DNA of 64,000 bases, taken from contig CAVVZC010000003.1 in the NCBI GenBank assembly GCA_963752565.1, forward strand, positions 372,001 through 436,000, in the 5' to 3' direction. Of this stretch, positions 8,102 to 18,260 are shown in pieces. The DNA is from UBA11574 sp963752565. Lineage in GTDB: Bacteria; Desulfobacterota; Desulfobacteria; Desulfobacterales; UBA11574. The translations under genes were made by a program, and so were the position numbers. How positions within the stretch are numbered: the first letter of the stretch is position 1; the number at the start of each line of letters is the position of its first letter. The notes beneath the pieces are model-generated. The model was not told the origin of the DNA. It did not search any database and saw nothing but the letters and a program-made list of their open reading frames with translations.

Positions 8102-9595
8102 CTATGCAGCGGGCAGGAAGTCGATTGGGTACAGGATAGTCATCTTCGGCACATCTTCTTTCGGGCCAAAGTTGAACCTTTTGATCCGTTCAACAATCTT
8201 GGCTACCAGTTCGAGTGAAGCCAGATCCGTAGACTCGACTTTACACATGGACACCGAACCACTTGTTTCGATGCTGATTCGCAGCAATATCTTTCCTCGC
8301 AGTGTCGGATCCTTGCGCAATTCCTTGTTGTAAATACGATAAAGCGCCGCCTTGTAGCGATCGAATACGATCTGGATTTCTTCGTCAGTTCGGCCCGCAG
8401 CAAGTCCATCGCTCAACGGCCTGGACGATTCCTCTAAATCCGCAATGGCACTTTCTGCCCGCACACCAGCCCACGCCGGTGCCGTCGCCTCTACCGTTAC
8501 CGCCACCACCGAGTCGGTCGACATTACCGTTTCCGATGTTGCGGCTGACCCCGGCATTGCCGATACCACCGCTGGAGCCGTCCTTCGCCTGTATGGCCAC
8601 CAGCGAGCGCCGGGCCACGGCCTGTCCTTTCACCCGCGGACTTTTATTGCTCAGACGGGCCTCGGTGCCGAGCTTCGCAACGGGCGTTTCCTTCATCAGG
8701 TCCTTAAAAGCGTTCTTGAATTTCAACACACCGACATGTTGGACTTTTTTCCGCGCTGCCGATGTTTTTCCGCCACCGCTGGCAGCCAGTTTCTTAGGTT
8801 TCTTCGCCGGGCTCTCCGCCTTTTGGGGGTTTATCCGATTTTTTCTTGTTCGGGACTAGGTTTGGGCTCTTTTTTTGCCAGTTTCGGTTCCTCCTGGGCC
8901 TGTTTCGGCACCGGCTTCGGCATCGGCCCGGCTTGGCAGTTCCTTCTTGACCAGCTTGACCAATCGTTTTGGAATCTCGACCACAGCGACCGAGCGATCC
9001 GGTATCGGTACTTTTATCAGAGGAATGAGAGAGCCAAAAACAAAGCATATAAGCAATGCAACGAGAACGGCGCGGCGGAAGCGCCTTTCGCTCTCAACCT
9101 CCTTGGTCCAGGGCATGATCATCGCGCGATAAGGAACAGGCGAAATCTCCCGCTCTATGACGAACTCTTCCTTGCGCCGTTCTTCACGGTCGTACGCATC
9201 ACTTACTTCTTCGTAGAGGACGTCCAGTTCGTCGCGACATTGGTTGATCCTGCTTCTGAAGAGACGCCTGTTTTGCCAGAATCCCGCTGATCTTTTCCTC
9301 GAAGCGGGCAATACGGCCCCGCACCCGTTCCACGTGTCCGGCGGCACCTTTGGCCTCCGGGATTCCTTTCCAAAAGAGTTCATCCGCTTTCAGTTCCCCC
9401 AGCTTGTCAAGCGCATTGCAGACGTCACGCAAGGCATCGAACCGCTGTCTTATCGGCGGAAAACGTTTTGAGCTCTGCCTCTACAACGCGCAATTCACCT
9501 TCGAGCGCCTCGCGTTTTTGACGGATTTGCTCGATCTGCGCGTTCAGTGGCGCCAATTCCTGTTCTAAGATGGATGTATTCACGGCATTATCCAC
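8102..9595 (-). pseudogene. AgmX/PglI C-terminal domain energy transducer (TonB-like), five frameshifts
   Basis: The frames join into one protein of about 495 residues. It has an N-terminal coiled coil (from GTG 9595, whose G is shared with the stop TAG of the upstream gene), a single membrane helix (LVALLICFVFGSLIPLI, near 9030), a Pro/Lys-rich periplasmic linker (PKPVPKQAQEEPKLAKK), a Gly-rich segment, and a C-terminal AgmX/PglI domain (EEIQIVFDRYKAALYRIYN, then YPIDFLPA). This layout parallels TonB/TolA transducers that link ExbB-ExbD to the outer membrane. Frame changes fall near 9440, 9255, 8945, 8850 and 8465; no nonsense codon was found. It sits between ExbD and the second ExbB copy, as expected for the transducer of that complex. 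Confidence 0.7.
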
Positions 9596-10089
9596 TATGT
9601 TTGAGCGGCCTTCTGAATAACGGCGAGGGAAATCCTTCCGTATCCAGAACCCGTACAGGTTGACATTATTTTTTTAAGCACTCTGAACGGAATCGTTTTA
9701 TCCGCAAGGATAGTGATTTCCTTGCTTTCAGCAACCGTCTTGGTGCTTATCCCGATAATATTGCGTTCAAGCTGCTTCAGCCGCTCTGTTATTTCAGCAA
9801 CCGTCTCGATCCTGTCCTCAAAAAGTTCGGGGGTGCTGATCACGGCTTCGCCCTGAACCAGTACCACCTGGGGACTGACCATGATCACCACTGTTTCCCT
9901 TGGCTTGGTCTCGACAACGGAATCGGGCAGCTTGATCTGTTTGGGCGTTTCCAGAATATCACTGCCGGATGAGTGGAAAAGCAGAAAGAACACCAGAATG
10001 GTAAAAACATCCATCAGCGGTGTCAGGTTCAGACCTGTAACCTTTCTCTTGTTACGCCCCATCCGTTTCATGCGTCTGCTATTTCTCAT
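9595..10089 (-). CDS. ExbD/TolR-type biopolymer transport protein, copy 2
   Basis: A 164-residue protein with a basic N-terminus and one membrane helix carrying the proton-relay Asp in NLTPLMDVFTILVFFLLF (residues ~21-38), followed by a periplasmic ExbD domain. It works with ExbB to convert proton flow into force on a periplasmic transducer. Its start overlaps the stop of the other ExbD copy as ATGA, and its stop overlaps the GTG of the AgmX-like gene, so the three are translationally coupled. The frame is intact. The periplasmic part is longer than that of classic ExbD (about 140 residues) and contains a charged insert near residues 65-120. Confidence 0.87.
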   Translation of the reverse strand: MRNSRRMKRMGRNKRKVTGLNLTPLMDVFTILVFFLLFHSSGSDILETPKQIKLPDSVVETKPRETVVIMVSPQVVLVQGEAVISTPELFEDRIETVAEITERLKQLERNIIGISTKTVAESKEITILADKTIPFRVLKKIMSTCTGSGYGRISLAVIQKAAQT

Positions 10090-10581
10090 GGCGCGTCTCC
10101 TATGGATATGTTTGGAAAGAGAACCATTTTCTCAACCTCTTCGCTCCCTTCCAGCCTGCACTTCGGCACCACGAACCGCATCCATGATCTGAATCAGATA
10201 GTCGTATTCTATTTCCGGTTCCATCAAGACCGTCGCGTCTTCCTTCTCCGGGTACCGGGCTTTCAGGCGCATGAGCATTTCGTGACAGCATCTTGCATAT
10301 CGTATTGATCGTCTTTTTTCGGAATTGCTGCTTCCACGGACGACCCGTTGGCAATCTCCAGTCCTGTCTTTCGGACAATCACCTCGATAGCGAAATTCGG
10401 CGTTTTCAAAGCCGATCCGCCTGCGCTGGTCGGAACACTCAACTCCATGATCGTAACACGTGAAAAAACGGCACTGATGAGTAGAAAGGGTATGAGCACC
10501 ACCATCAGGTTCAAGAAAGTGGTGACATCCAGCCCGGGTGTTTCTTCCCTTCCCCTTTTTTTATGTATGTCTTCTGGTCAT
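10086..10581 (-). pseudogene. ExbD/TolR-type biopolymer transport protein, copy 1 (three frameshifts)
   Basis: Joined frames give MTRRHKKRGREETPGLD, then a membrane segment TTFLNLMVVLIPFLLISAVF, then an ExbD periplasmic domain ending EKMVLFPNISIGDAP. The start ATG at 10581 follows the upstream ExbB stop by 2 nt. The first lesion is a 4-bp tandem duplication (ACATACAT on the minus strand, 10563-10570); removing one unit restores the frame exactly. Two more indels lie near 10280 and 10145. In this copy the position usually holding the proton-relay Asp of ExbD carries Asn/Leu (FLNLMVV), unlike copy 2, so the two copies may not be equivalent. Confidence 0.72.
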
Positions 10582-10583
10582 GA

Positions 10584-11234
10584 TCACTTCCTCTCGAATT
10601 GGCGCTTGGCGAAATTGGAGATGTTATTCAGCGCCTTGACCGATGCCATCTCCAGGCTGTCCACAATCTGACCTGCGGTCGACGTCAGCTTGGCATGGAA
10701 AAGCAGAAGCGGAATCGCGGACATCAGCCCAAAGGCCGTGGTGTTCATGGCCACCGAGATACTGGCGGACAGCAGATCGGCCTTCTCGGCGGGGTTTGCA
10801 TTGGCAACCGCGGTAAAGGCCTCGATCAGCCCCATGATGGTGCCGAGCAGTCCCAGCAGGGTAGCGATATTCGAGAGCAGCGCCACATACGGCGTGCGCT
10901 TTTCCAATTGAGGGATGATTTCCATCATGCTCTCTTCCATGGCGATTTCGATGTCTTCACGACGCCGGACCGCACCCTGGCGCGCCAGTCCCATTCCCAG
11001 CATTTGCGCCATGCTGGATTTGTCCTTGTTGACCATTTTCCGGGCTTTGTCGAACTCTCCCTTGACCAGCACCGGATGCAACTGGTTCCACATTTTTTGG
11101 TTCGCGCTCCGGATACGGTTCAACTGAACCCAGCGCTCAAACGCGATGGCCATGCCAACCGAAAACACAATCAGAATGGGGTACATGAACAACCCACCCT
11201 TTTGGAAAAACGCCACCATTGAATAGAATCCCAT
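10584..11234 (-). CDS. ExbB/TolQ/MotA-type proton channel, intact copy
   Basis: 216 residues from ATG 11234, which follows an excellent AGGAGGAAAG. Three membrane helices: GLFMYPILIVFSVGMAIAF near 14-32, a long cytoplasmic loop, then VALLSNIATLLGLLGTIMG (TM2, ~120-140) and ATAFGLMSAIPLLLFHAKL-like TM3 (~165-190). The TLLGLLGTIMGL motif is diagnostic of the family. It should form the ring around an ExbD dimer. The frame also reads upstream through the small secreted protein gene (to 11558), but this looks like an artefact of a 1-bp indel in that gene, since the ribosome binding site and the paralogue both point to 11234. Confidence 0.88.
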   Translation of the reverse strand: MGFYSMVAFFQKGGLFMYPILIVFSVGMAIAFERWVQLNRIRSANQKMWNQLHPVLVKGEFDKARKMVNKDKSSMAQMLGMGLARQGAVRRREDIEIAMEESMMEIIPQLEKRTPYVALLSNIATLLGLLGTIMGLIEAFTAVANANPAEKADLLSASISVAMNTTAFGLMSAIPLLLFHAKLTSTAGQIVDSLEMASVKALNNISNFAKRQFERK

Positions 11235-11269
11235 CACTTTCCTCCTTTTTTCAATACAAGACAACGAAG

Positions 11270-11558
11270 TTATTTCGCGGTGCTGACTTTGATAAAATTC
11301 AAGCTGCCGCATAAAAACATCCCGATCCACCGGCACATCGCCCTCATTCAACATCGTGTCCAAACTGGTCTCCACACCGATTTCCGAGCTTTTCCAGGGA
11401 ACGATATAAAGGGACTTCGGGGCTTCATCGTTACCGACGATGGACATACCGGATAGCTCCTTGGCTTCCGATTCTTTGTTCTTATCCATATCCTGCGCCA
11501 AGGCCATGACGACCGGGAACAGGACCACAAAAAGACACAGAATCAATTTTCGATACAT
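11270..11558 (-). pseudogene. Small secreted protein between the TPR lipoprotein and ExbB (one indel)
   Basis: About 95 residues: a signal peptide (YRKLILCLFVVLFPVVMALA), then a conserved-looking segment with APKSLYIVPWKSSEIG and ending, after removal of one base near 11297, with LEFIKVSTAK and a stop at 11270-11272. Without that correction the frame runs on into ExbB. The ATG at 11558 has AAGGAGGAACG. I know of no characterised domain; short proteins with an LYIVPWK motif accompany ExbB/ExbD operons in other proteobacteria as far as I recall. It is probably a periplasmic accessory subunit. Confidence 0.55.
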
Positions 11559-11570
11559 CGTCGTTCCTCC

Positions 11571-12268
11571 TTAATTGCGTCCAAGCCGGGCGCGCAAATC
11601 CGCGATCCACGATTTTGACCTTGTTTATCTTCCGGCCTGGCCTCGCTGTATATCTCGTAATGCTCAAGGGCACATGCCGGATCATTCAGATACAGATCGC
11701 AGAGAATTCCAAGATTTCTGTGCACCGGATAATAATCCGGAAAAACCAAGAGCACCTTCTCATAAATCTCCCGGGCCTCGGCAAATCGTCCGGTTTTGCG
11801 ATACAACAAACCGTATTCATTACATGCCACCGGATGCTCGGGTACCAGACGCAACGCGGTTTTAAGATGCTCCTCGGCCTGCTCCAGTTTACCGATGTGC
11901 TGATAGGCAATCGCAATGTCGATATAGGGCGCTGTAACGCCCGGTGACTGCTCGATGACCTTTTCCAGAAGGTCGATGGCCTGGCCATATTCCTGGTCAT
12001 TCAGCATGGCGACGGCGCGTTCGAAGTCCCTGCGAGACGCCTCATCCATTTGGGGAACTTCCGTGATGATGAATCCTTCCCGGCCATCCTCGAGTCGCTC
12101 CACGGAAGGCCCTTGGCCACAGAGGGTTCCTGAACAACCAGGGCCGGCTTGACCTTTCCATCGGTTGCACACCCGGCAAGAACCGACAGCGCCATCACCA
12201 GGACCACGAATCCGATGTAATGTTCGTTTTTTTAACCTTCGCAACATTCTTATATGCATGCCCTGCAT
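11571..12268 (-). pseudogene. TPR lipoprotein (three frameshifts)
   Basis: The joined product is about 230 residues: a short basic start, signal sequence VLVMALSVLAGC with lipobox LAGC, a linker, and four TPR-like helical pairs (ERAVAMLNDQEYGQAIDLLE to YPVHRNLGILCDLYLND), ending WIADLRARLGRN with stop TAA at 11571. The start at 12268 follows GAGGAGGTGAGTG. Indels lie near 12228 (inside a run of seven A), 12110 and 11635. It is expected at the inner leaflet of the outer membrane or in the periplasm as an assembly scaffold. It sits directly upstream of the ExbB/ExbD group. Confidence 0.7.
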
Positions 12269-12299
12269 CACTCACCTCCTCGTCGCTCGATCCGTTCTT

Positions 12300-12355
12300 G
12301 TTAGGGGCGGCTCCTGTAGCCGCCCAGATCAGGCACAAGGGCCTGTGCCCAACCT
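12300..12355. repeat. Two adjoining GC-rich hairpins, REP-like, overlapping a gene end
   Basis: GGCGGCT-CCTGT-AGCCGCC near 12305-12325 and GGCACA-AGGGCC-TGTGCC near 12333-12352 form two neighbouring stem-loops. The arrangement resembles the short GC-rich intergenic palindromes common in deltaproteobacterial genomes. Here the open frame of the TPR/LysM protein reads through it and ends at 12301, giving a repeat-derived C-terminus (ALVPDLGGYRSRP). Confidence 0.5.
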
Positions 12356-12416
12356 TTGGGTCTGTTCGTGTACACCGACGGTTGTACGGTCTGCCGGCGT
12401 TCTTCAGCTTGCACGG

Positions 12417-12586
12417 GTTCTTCGACCTGTGTAGACTCCTTGGTTTCGAACTCCGTGACAGACCCGGATTCTTCGACCTGTGCAGGTGCCTCGGGTTCGG
12501 ACGCTCTGAGACAGATCCGAGTTCTTCGACCTGTCACAGGATCTGCGGATTCGGAATCCATAACTGACTCGGGTTCTTCGACCTGT
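12417..12586. repeat. Four-copy ~52-bp tandem repeat encoding the Glu-rich tail
   Basis: GTTCTTCGACCTGT (minus strand: acaggtcgaagaac) recurs at 12417, 12468 (one mismatch), 12521 and 12573, giving periods of 51-53 bp. In the coding direction each unit gives a variant of TQVEEPxS. Since 51 nt is in frame while 52 and 53 are not, indels have accumulated or been introduced between units. This is a coding repeat, not a CRISPR, because the units are contiguous and have no unique spacers. Confidence 0.6.
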
Positions 12587-12874
12587 CGCAGGCTCCGCGT
12601 ATTCGGACTCCGGAGCTACTGTCGGTGCCGGCCTGTCAATTTCGAAAATGTAGGTTTCCAGCGAACTGATGATGCCGCTGGTCTCTTCCGGCTTGTCATA
12701 GCGAGCGGGTACGAATTCGGCCAATTTCTGCAGGCTTTTTTCGATCCACACATTGTAGACACCCCGGGAAATCAGCTTGAGATTGCTCTCGTGGACATCG
12801 ATGGCCTTCTCTTCGAACGGATAGGCCTGCTCTTCGATGGCCAGTTCGTACTGTTCAAGTTCCAAGGGGTATAA

Positions 12875-13030
12875 ACCTCTAGGTATTTTAAGTTTTTTTC
12901 CTGCAACGATGAAATTTGATTTATTTAAATTGTTTGCGCGGGCAATCCTTCTGACATCGCTGTCGTATCGTTTAGCAATTTTAGAAAGGGTTTCGCCAGG
13001 TTTTACCCTGTAGTAATCAAAGGTTAGCAC
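12875..13030 (-). other. LysM peptidoglycan-binding domain inserted within the TPR protein
   Basis: Within one uninterrupted frame, KALMTSERP is followed by FDYYRVKPGETLSKIAKRY, then DVRRIARANNLNKSNFIVAG and KKLKIP, a complete LysM domain; the sequence then resumes with LYPLELEQYELAIEEQ. The DNA of this segment is clearly richer in A+T than the flanking coding sequence, including long T and A runs. This suggests a domain gained from a different source. LysM binds glycan strands, so it would tether the protein to the cell wall. Confidence 0.65.
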
Positions 13031-15804
13031 AGGACGTTCCGAGGTCATCAGGGCTTTGCTGAAGTGAGCGTAGATCTCGGCCAGATAGAACGTCGCCGCG
13101 GCAGTGAACTCGCCGAGTTCATAATCTATGAGCCTGGTGAATTTCTTGCGTAGCCGCCTTCATCAGCTCGCGCTTCTTACGCAGATTGACCTCAAAGGGT
13201 TTTACCAGCTTGACAGCCACAAACGCATCATAATTCTCTTCGGCCAGCACCAATGCAGCTTTCGCGGCAAGATATCGGGTCCGTGGGGTTCGGTCAATCC
13301 CGGCTGAAGCGTCGATGGCAACGATCTTTTCGAGTTCGTTCAGATAGGATTGCCGTTCGTTCTGCGCCTTCAGAATCTTGGCGATTTTGTTGCGCGTCTC
13401 CAGGTTGAGCTCCACGGGTTGCGGGAAATACCCCACATAACGCCGGTACACCTCGAGCGCACTGGTGCTGTTGCCATTTTTTTCATACAATTCCGCAGCA
13501 ACCAAAAGGGCCTCACGTCTGATTTCGTCGTCCTTGGATTCTCTCTCGATGCGTTCGTATTCGCTGGCCGCCAGAAAGAGTTGGCCATTTTCCTTGTAAA
13601 CGTAGGCGATCTTCTTGGTCACATCGGGTTGCAACGCGTGTCCGGGAAAGCTGTTGCGAAATCCCACCAGTACACCGGCCGCCATGTCCCAGTCCTTGAG
13701 CTGGATCAGGGCCGCAGCACCATCGTATTCGGCGTTCGCCCTGATTTTCGAGGTCGGTGCTATGCGGCCCACCCGCAGGAAGTGGTCCGCCGCCGCCCGA
13801 TAATCCTGAGCGGCATTGGCCTGCTCACCCTGTTTGTAAATCGATGCCGCGAGATTATCGACCAGGTCGTCGCGCGTCTTGTCGTCCTGCCGGCAGCAAG
13901 TCCAGCACATTCAGGTAAGCGGCCTCGGCCTCGCTGTAGCTATGAAGCTCATAAGACGAATGGCCGATAACCAGCCAGGCCGAACGAACGACATCAACAT
14001 CGGTGCCGGGGAATACCTCGAGGAGCTTGTTCGCGGCGGCCAGCGCCTGCTCGTATTCCTCCATACCGTAGAGATCATCTGCGGCCGCCCCAAGGACGAT
14101 TGCCGCCTTCTCGTGCTTCGGAAAGGTATCGGCAAATTTAAGCGAACTGCAGACAACCTCCTGTTTGACCGTATCCATGTCCTCTGGTGCGACGGTACCA
14201 AGATGCTCCCGATGTGCGTAGACCGCCGCGTAGCCGGCTTCGGAGGATTTTTCGTGGAGCGGGTAGCCATACGCGGTCTTCTCGAATTCCACGGCGGCTG
14301 CGCCGAACGACTGGTTTTCCAGCAGCAGATCCGCCAGCTGATAGTTGATGACCGGCGATTCGATGTCCATGGGAAACGAGGCCAGAAACTCTCGATACCA
14401 GTGCAGCGCCTCTTCGAAATTCACCGGCTTTTCTTCGGCCTGTCGCGGATCCTGATAGCAGGCGTGATAATGATTCGCCAGGTCGGTCAGGTTGGTTTTC
14501 AGGTAACCCAGGACGTCCGGACGGTCGCTCGGATCGAAATACTTCCAGTATTCGGCCTTCAAGCCGTAGGTCGTGGCGAATTTCTTTTTGGAGTCAAGGA
14601 CCAGACTGGGAAATCCGCCGGCGGCTTGAATTTCGATAACCCGCATATGGAAGTTCGGCGCCATCTTGTGGAACGGGTTACGGTTCACAAAAGCGTTGTA
14701 GGCTGCACTGGCATCGGCGTAACGGCGCTTATCGAAGTAGAATTCGCCGAGGTTGCTGTATACCCTGTCCTCGTAACTGCGCTTCCCGTTGCTGTGAGAA
14801 GTATTCCACCACGGAATCGGCACCGCCGAGGTTGGAAAAACTCAAACTGATGACGCGGAAGGTGTCTTCAGTGCGCTTGCGTTCCTGGTTCGTCTTCGGT
14901 CTGTGTGAAGTCATATCCCACGGACACCTTGTGATCCAGCAGCGCAATGAATCGATCCAGAGCATCTTCATAGAGTTCCTGCTTGTAGAATGTCCAGCCC
15001 AGTTTATACAGGGCGAGCTCATAGAAAGTGGAACCGACACCGATATTCACGATGCTTGTATAGGCATCCTCGGCATCCAGATAGCGCCTGTGCGCAAAGA
15101 AGTATTCAGCACGCCGGAACTGTACTTCATCGATATATCGGGAGCGAGAGAATTCCCGGACCATCCGGTCCATGACCGCCATGGCCTCCTTGGTCTGTCC
15201 CAGCTCCTCATACGCACGGGACATCTGATACAGTACCTGGTCGTTGCGCTCGTACAGGGGGTAATCGTTGAGCAGTTTCTTATAAAGTGCGATGGCCTCG
15301 CGGGTGCTTGCCCTTTCGAGATCATCAGCGCCTTCGGGAAGCCCGTCCACAGCCGTCGCCATGCCGTCCACCTGCTGCTCCTGGGTCGCCCGTATTTCAA
15401 AGTCCGCATCGGACTCGTCGTGGACCGGAATATTCGCCAAGGCCTGACCCGACGACTCTCCGGCGACCGAAGCACTTTCAGGACGCACCGCGCGTTCCGG
15501 AGCCGGCAATGCCGGTGACGGCGCCCGCCCAAGCAGGTCCGGCTCCCTCGGTGAGGGTGCCGTATTCTTTTTCGATCTTCAGGTCGGCCAGACGACGAGT
15601 GGCCTCAGGCGTCAAAGCAGAGTCCGGCGTCTCCTCCAGAAAGCGCTGATAACTCAGCATCGCTTTCTCAAGCCCGCTGTCGATCTTCTCTTCCTTGATC
15701 TCGATCTGCTATATGACGCAATTTGGCAATGGTATCCTTGTCACTGATCGAGTGACACGCGACCAGCATCACTGGTACCACCAATATGAAAAGTCGTATC
15801 CGGT

Positions 15805-17700
15805 TCATCGTCCCACCCTCTCCTGGGTCTGTGCCCTGGTGGCACGGTCATAGCTGTCCGCCATGGCGAAGCGCGCCTTGATCTGGAACTCGGCAAGCCG
15901 CTCGCGACGCTTGGTGAGTTCATTCACGGCCATGGTTTCAAGCATATGACCCTGACGTGCCATCAGTTCCCCCACCTTTTCCCGGGCCTTTTGGATCAGA
16001 ATACCGCTGGCGGCGGATCACGTCGTCGTAGCCTTCATAGCTTTGGGTGGCGGCCTGACGGGTACGCACGAAGGCAGTGTACTGCATTTTCAACCGATCC
16101 ACTTCGTGATTCAGTTCACGAAGATGCTTGTGAGCTTCGGTGAAGCGCCGGTCATATTCCGTATAGATGATTCCAGTGCAGCAGTCCCCGCAAACGCTTG
16201 ATCCGGGCTTCGATTCCGCTGGGTACAGCCGTGCCGCCGGCAGTCAGCTTCTGTTCCAGAAGCGCAATCTGTTCACTGATGATCCGCTCCTTGGAGGTCG
16301 CCAGATAATCGGGCCTCGGGACCACCAGCATGGCCTTTAAGCGCTTTTCGATACGATCCCGCTGCTCCAGACGCAAACGCATCTGCGAGTCAAGCTCGCC
16401 GGAATTTTCGGTCGATAGCAGGAAGCAACGGCTGGTAATAAGCCCGGCGTTGCTCGATGATTTCTTCGAAGGCATCCAGATCCCCTTCCCAGCCCATCAG
16501 CTTTCTGCGCAATTGCTCCAGGTCGAGATAGTTTTTCAGAGATTCCTGGAAATCGTGGGAAGCCATCAATTCAAGCAGATAGTAGGTCTCGGGCGTTTGA
16601 GGAAGCTTGCGCAGCTTGACGACCCAGTGGGCGTCCTGTTTCAGTTCTTCCCGCACCAGTGCCCGAAGAAAATGACCTTCGCGGATGCTCTTTATGGATG
16701 CGCCGAGCTTGTCGACTTCGGTGCCGAACTTATCCAGCGCGCTGCCATACATCACTGCCGCCTTGCTTTGCACATTCAGCTTGCCATAAGCATAGGGAAG
16801 CGGCGATCATGGCTTCCTGCACCGAGGCATCCGTGACTTCCCTCGTCACCAGAGTGCTCCAGGGCACCAACGCTCTTTCGAAGCGTCCCTGGAAGGCATC
16901 CGCCCATCCAGAACCTAACAAGCGCCCGGTTGGAGAATGGACCGTTCAAACGCACCCGATCGAGCACCTCCTTGGCACTCTCGAATTTTCTTTCTTTCAA
17001 CAGCTTAGATCCGAGGACCAGGTTCGATTTATCCTTGATCGCCAGCGTAAGCGGGTTATTGCTGTTGATCTGACCGGTACGATCGAGATGCTGACGGCCC
17101 TCGAGCTCTTTCCCGTCCTTGAGCAGCGCAATACCGAGATTATAGGTAGTAAAGCCTTCGAGGCTTTCGGCATCCTGGAGGTCTCTTAGAATACGCGCGG
17201 CCTCGGCAAAGCGTCCGTTCGCCATGAGGATCTGGGCGCGAAGGAAAGCCAGATCGTCGCGAATCTTTGGCGGAACAAGCCCCGCTGATACGCTCCACGG
17301 CATACAGGGCATTGACCGGCTGGTTTTTCTGGAAGTAGATCCGCGCCAGGCGAAAAATGGCTTCGTTGCGCACCGGCTCCTCGACATTGCCCTCGATGAC
17401 CGCCGTGATGGCGCGCCCGGCACGCTGGTGCATCCGGTATGCCAGTTCAAAATCACCTACGTCAAACTCGGCCTGGTTGATATGATAATGAAGGGTGTCG
17501 CGTTCGGGTTCATCGAGCCCATGGTGCTGTGTAAGCTCGGTGTCGAGCCTGGCGATCGCATCGAACCAGTCCCCCTGAAAGGCGTAATAGAGGGCCTCTC
17601 CGAAATAGAGATCCTTCAGCTCTTTCGGAGCAGACGTACCGGTCTGGGCCGAAGACGCAACGAACATCAATATTATCAATAATACAAACAGTCTGTACAT
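15805..17700 (-). pseudogene. Periplasmic TPR protein (about six frameshifts)
   Basis: The product is about 630 residues: signal peptide (YRLFVLLIILMFVASSAQ), then TPR-like pairs (KELKDLYFGEALYYAFQGDW, EAIFRLARIYFQKNQPVNAL, GFTTYNLGIALLKDGKELEG), a helical middle with coiled-coil character (EQRDRIEKRLKAMLVVPRP, KLMGWEGDLDAFEEIIEQR) and a C-terminal helix ending DRATRAQTQERVGR. Frame changes lie near 17285, 16925, 16790, 16440, 16175 and 16000, with no nonsense codon seen. Its start follows the stop of the coiled-coil gene by 3 nt and its stop overlaps the next start as ATGA, so it sits in the middle of one operon. I know of no characterised homologue; a scaffold role is inferred. Confidence 0.65.
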
Positions 17701-17703
17701 AGT

Positions 17704-18220
17704 CTACCTATCCTTAAAGGCAATGCTTTGGTCGGCCAGGGATATTTCCACGATCTTGGGGCCCACATCTTTATTGACCTTGAAGCGCTCCGTTTTTCGG
17801 AAATCGGCGCCTCCTCCGGATTTGCCGATGACAGAGACCTGCAGATCATGGTCACCGGCCCGGATATTACCGGTATAGATGCGCTGCACCCCACCCTTCT
17901 GCAGGGCTTCGAGTTCCTTGAAGGTGTAAAGGTGATGGGCAACCGGCTTGCCGTCCAACTGGATCTCGACCGAATCGAGACGGAAAGTTTCGCCGCTGAC
18001 CAGTGATACGAATACCGCGACCTGCGTATTGGACGGATACAGCAGTTTCTCTTCAAGCTGATTCAGTTCCGCCGCAATGGACAGAACATCGCTCTTGATT
18101 TCCTGAACCTGTTCATCCAGGCCCTTGATCTGTTCCCTGGAGATTTCCTGTCCATAAGCGGCGACGCTCAAAACAAGTATCTGAAATCCCTAAAATGGTA
18201 CCTTTCAGCCAGCAATACAT
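17704..18220 (-). pseudogene. Secreted coiled-coil / beta-domain periplasmic protein (one frameshift)
   Basis: The start ATG at 18220 follows GGAGGCC. Joined across a 1-nt lesion near 18187, the protein reads MYCWLKGTILGISILVLSV, a signal peptide ending in AAYG. It then has a short coiled coil (DEQVQEIKSDVLSIAAELNQ) and a beta-rich domain of about 100 residues with FRLDSVEIQLDGKPVAHHLY and RAGDHDLQVSVIGKSGGG. The latter resembles small immunoglobulin- or AraC-arm-like beta folds, but I do not recognise a named family. The stop codon lies 3 nt before the TPR gene, suggesting a shared function. Confidence 0.6.
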
Positions 18221-18260
18221 GATGGCCTCCTTACGTTCGTTATTCATGGAATATTGGGTA

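Larger units (their letters stand above)
12301..15808 (-). pseudogene. Large TPR lipoprotein with inserted LysM domain (at least seven frameshifts)
   Basis: The joined frames give about 1,170 residues. ATG 15808 overlaps the stop of the upstream gene as ATGA. A lipoprotein-like signal (RIRLFILVVPVMLVAC) is followed by a long array of TPR and helical repeats (e.g. GLEKAMLSYQRFLEETPDS, YNQ-type pairs such as AYEELGQTKEAMAVMDRMV). The conserved C-terminal block LELEQYELAIEEQAYPFEEK is interrupted by a LysM domain at about 12875-13030, and a Pro/Glu-rich tail of ~17-residue repeats (QVEEPES, QVEESGS) ends at 12301. Frame changes lie near 15722, 15520, 14885, 14795, 13890, 13135 and 12575. The protein probably acts as a periplasmic scaffold for the surface system encoded upstream. 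Confidence 0.68.

Noticed and set aside
8302..9290. Long plus-strand frames (8302-8859, 8445-9290)
   Set aside because: They are antisense to the joined AgmX-like gene, lack ribosome binding sites, and have Ser/Pro/Cys-rich composition typical of shadow frames.
10584..11558. Fusion of the small secreted protein with ExbB as one 324-residue protein
   Set aside because: ExbB has its own strong ribosome binding site and start at 11234, the paralogue starts at the same point, and restoring one base in the small gene gives it a separate stop at 11270.
12417..12586. Possible CRISPR array
   Set aside because: The units are contiguous, ~52 bp apart, and encode a Glu-rich protein tail; there are no unique spacers, no cas genes and no leader.
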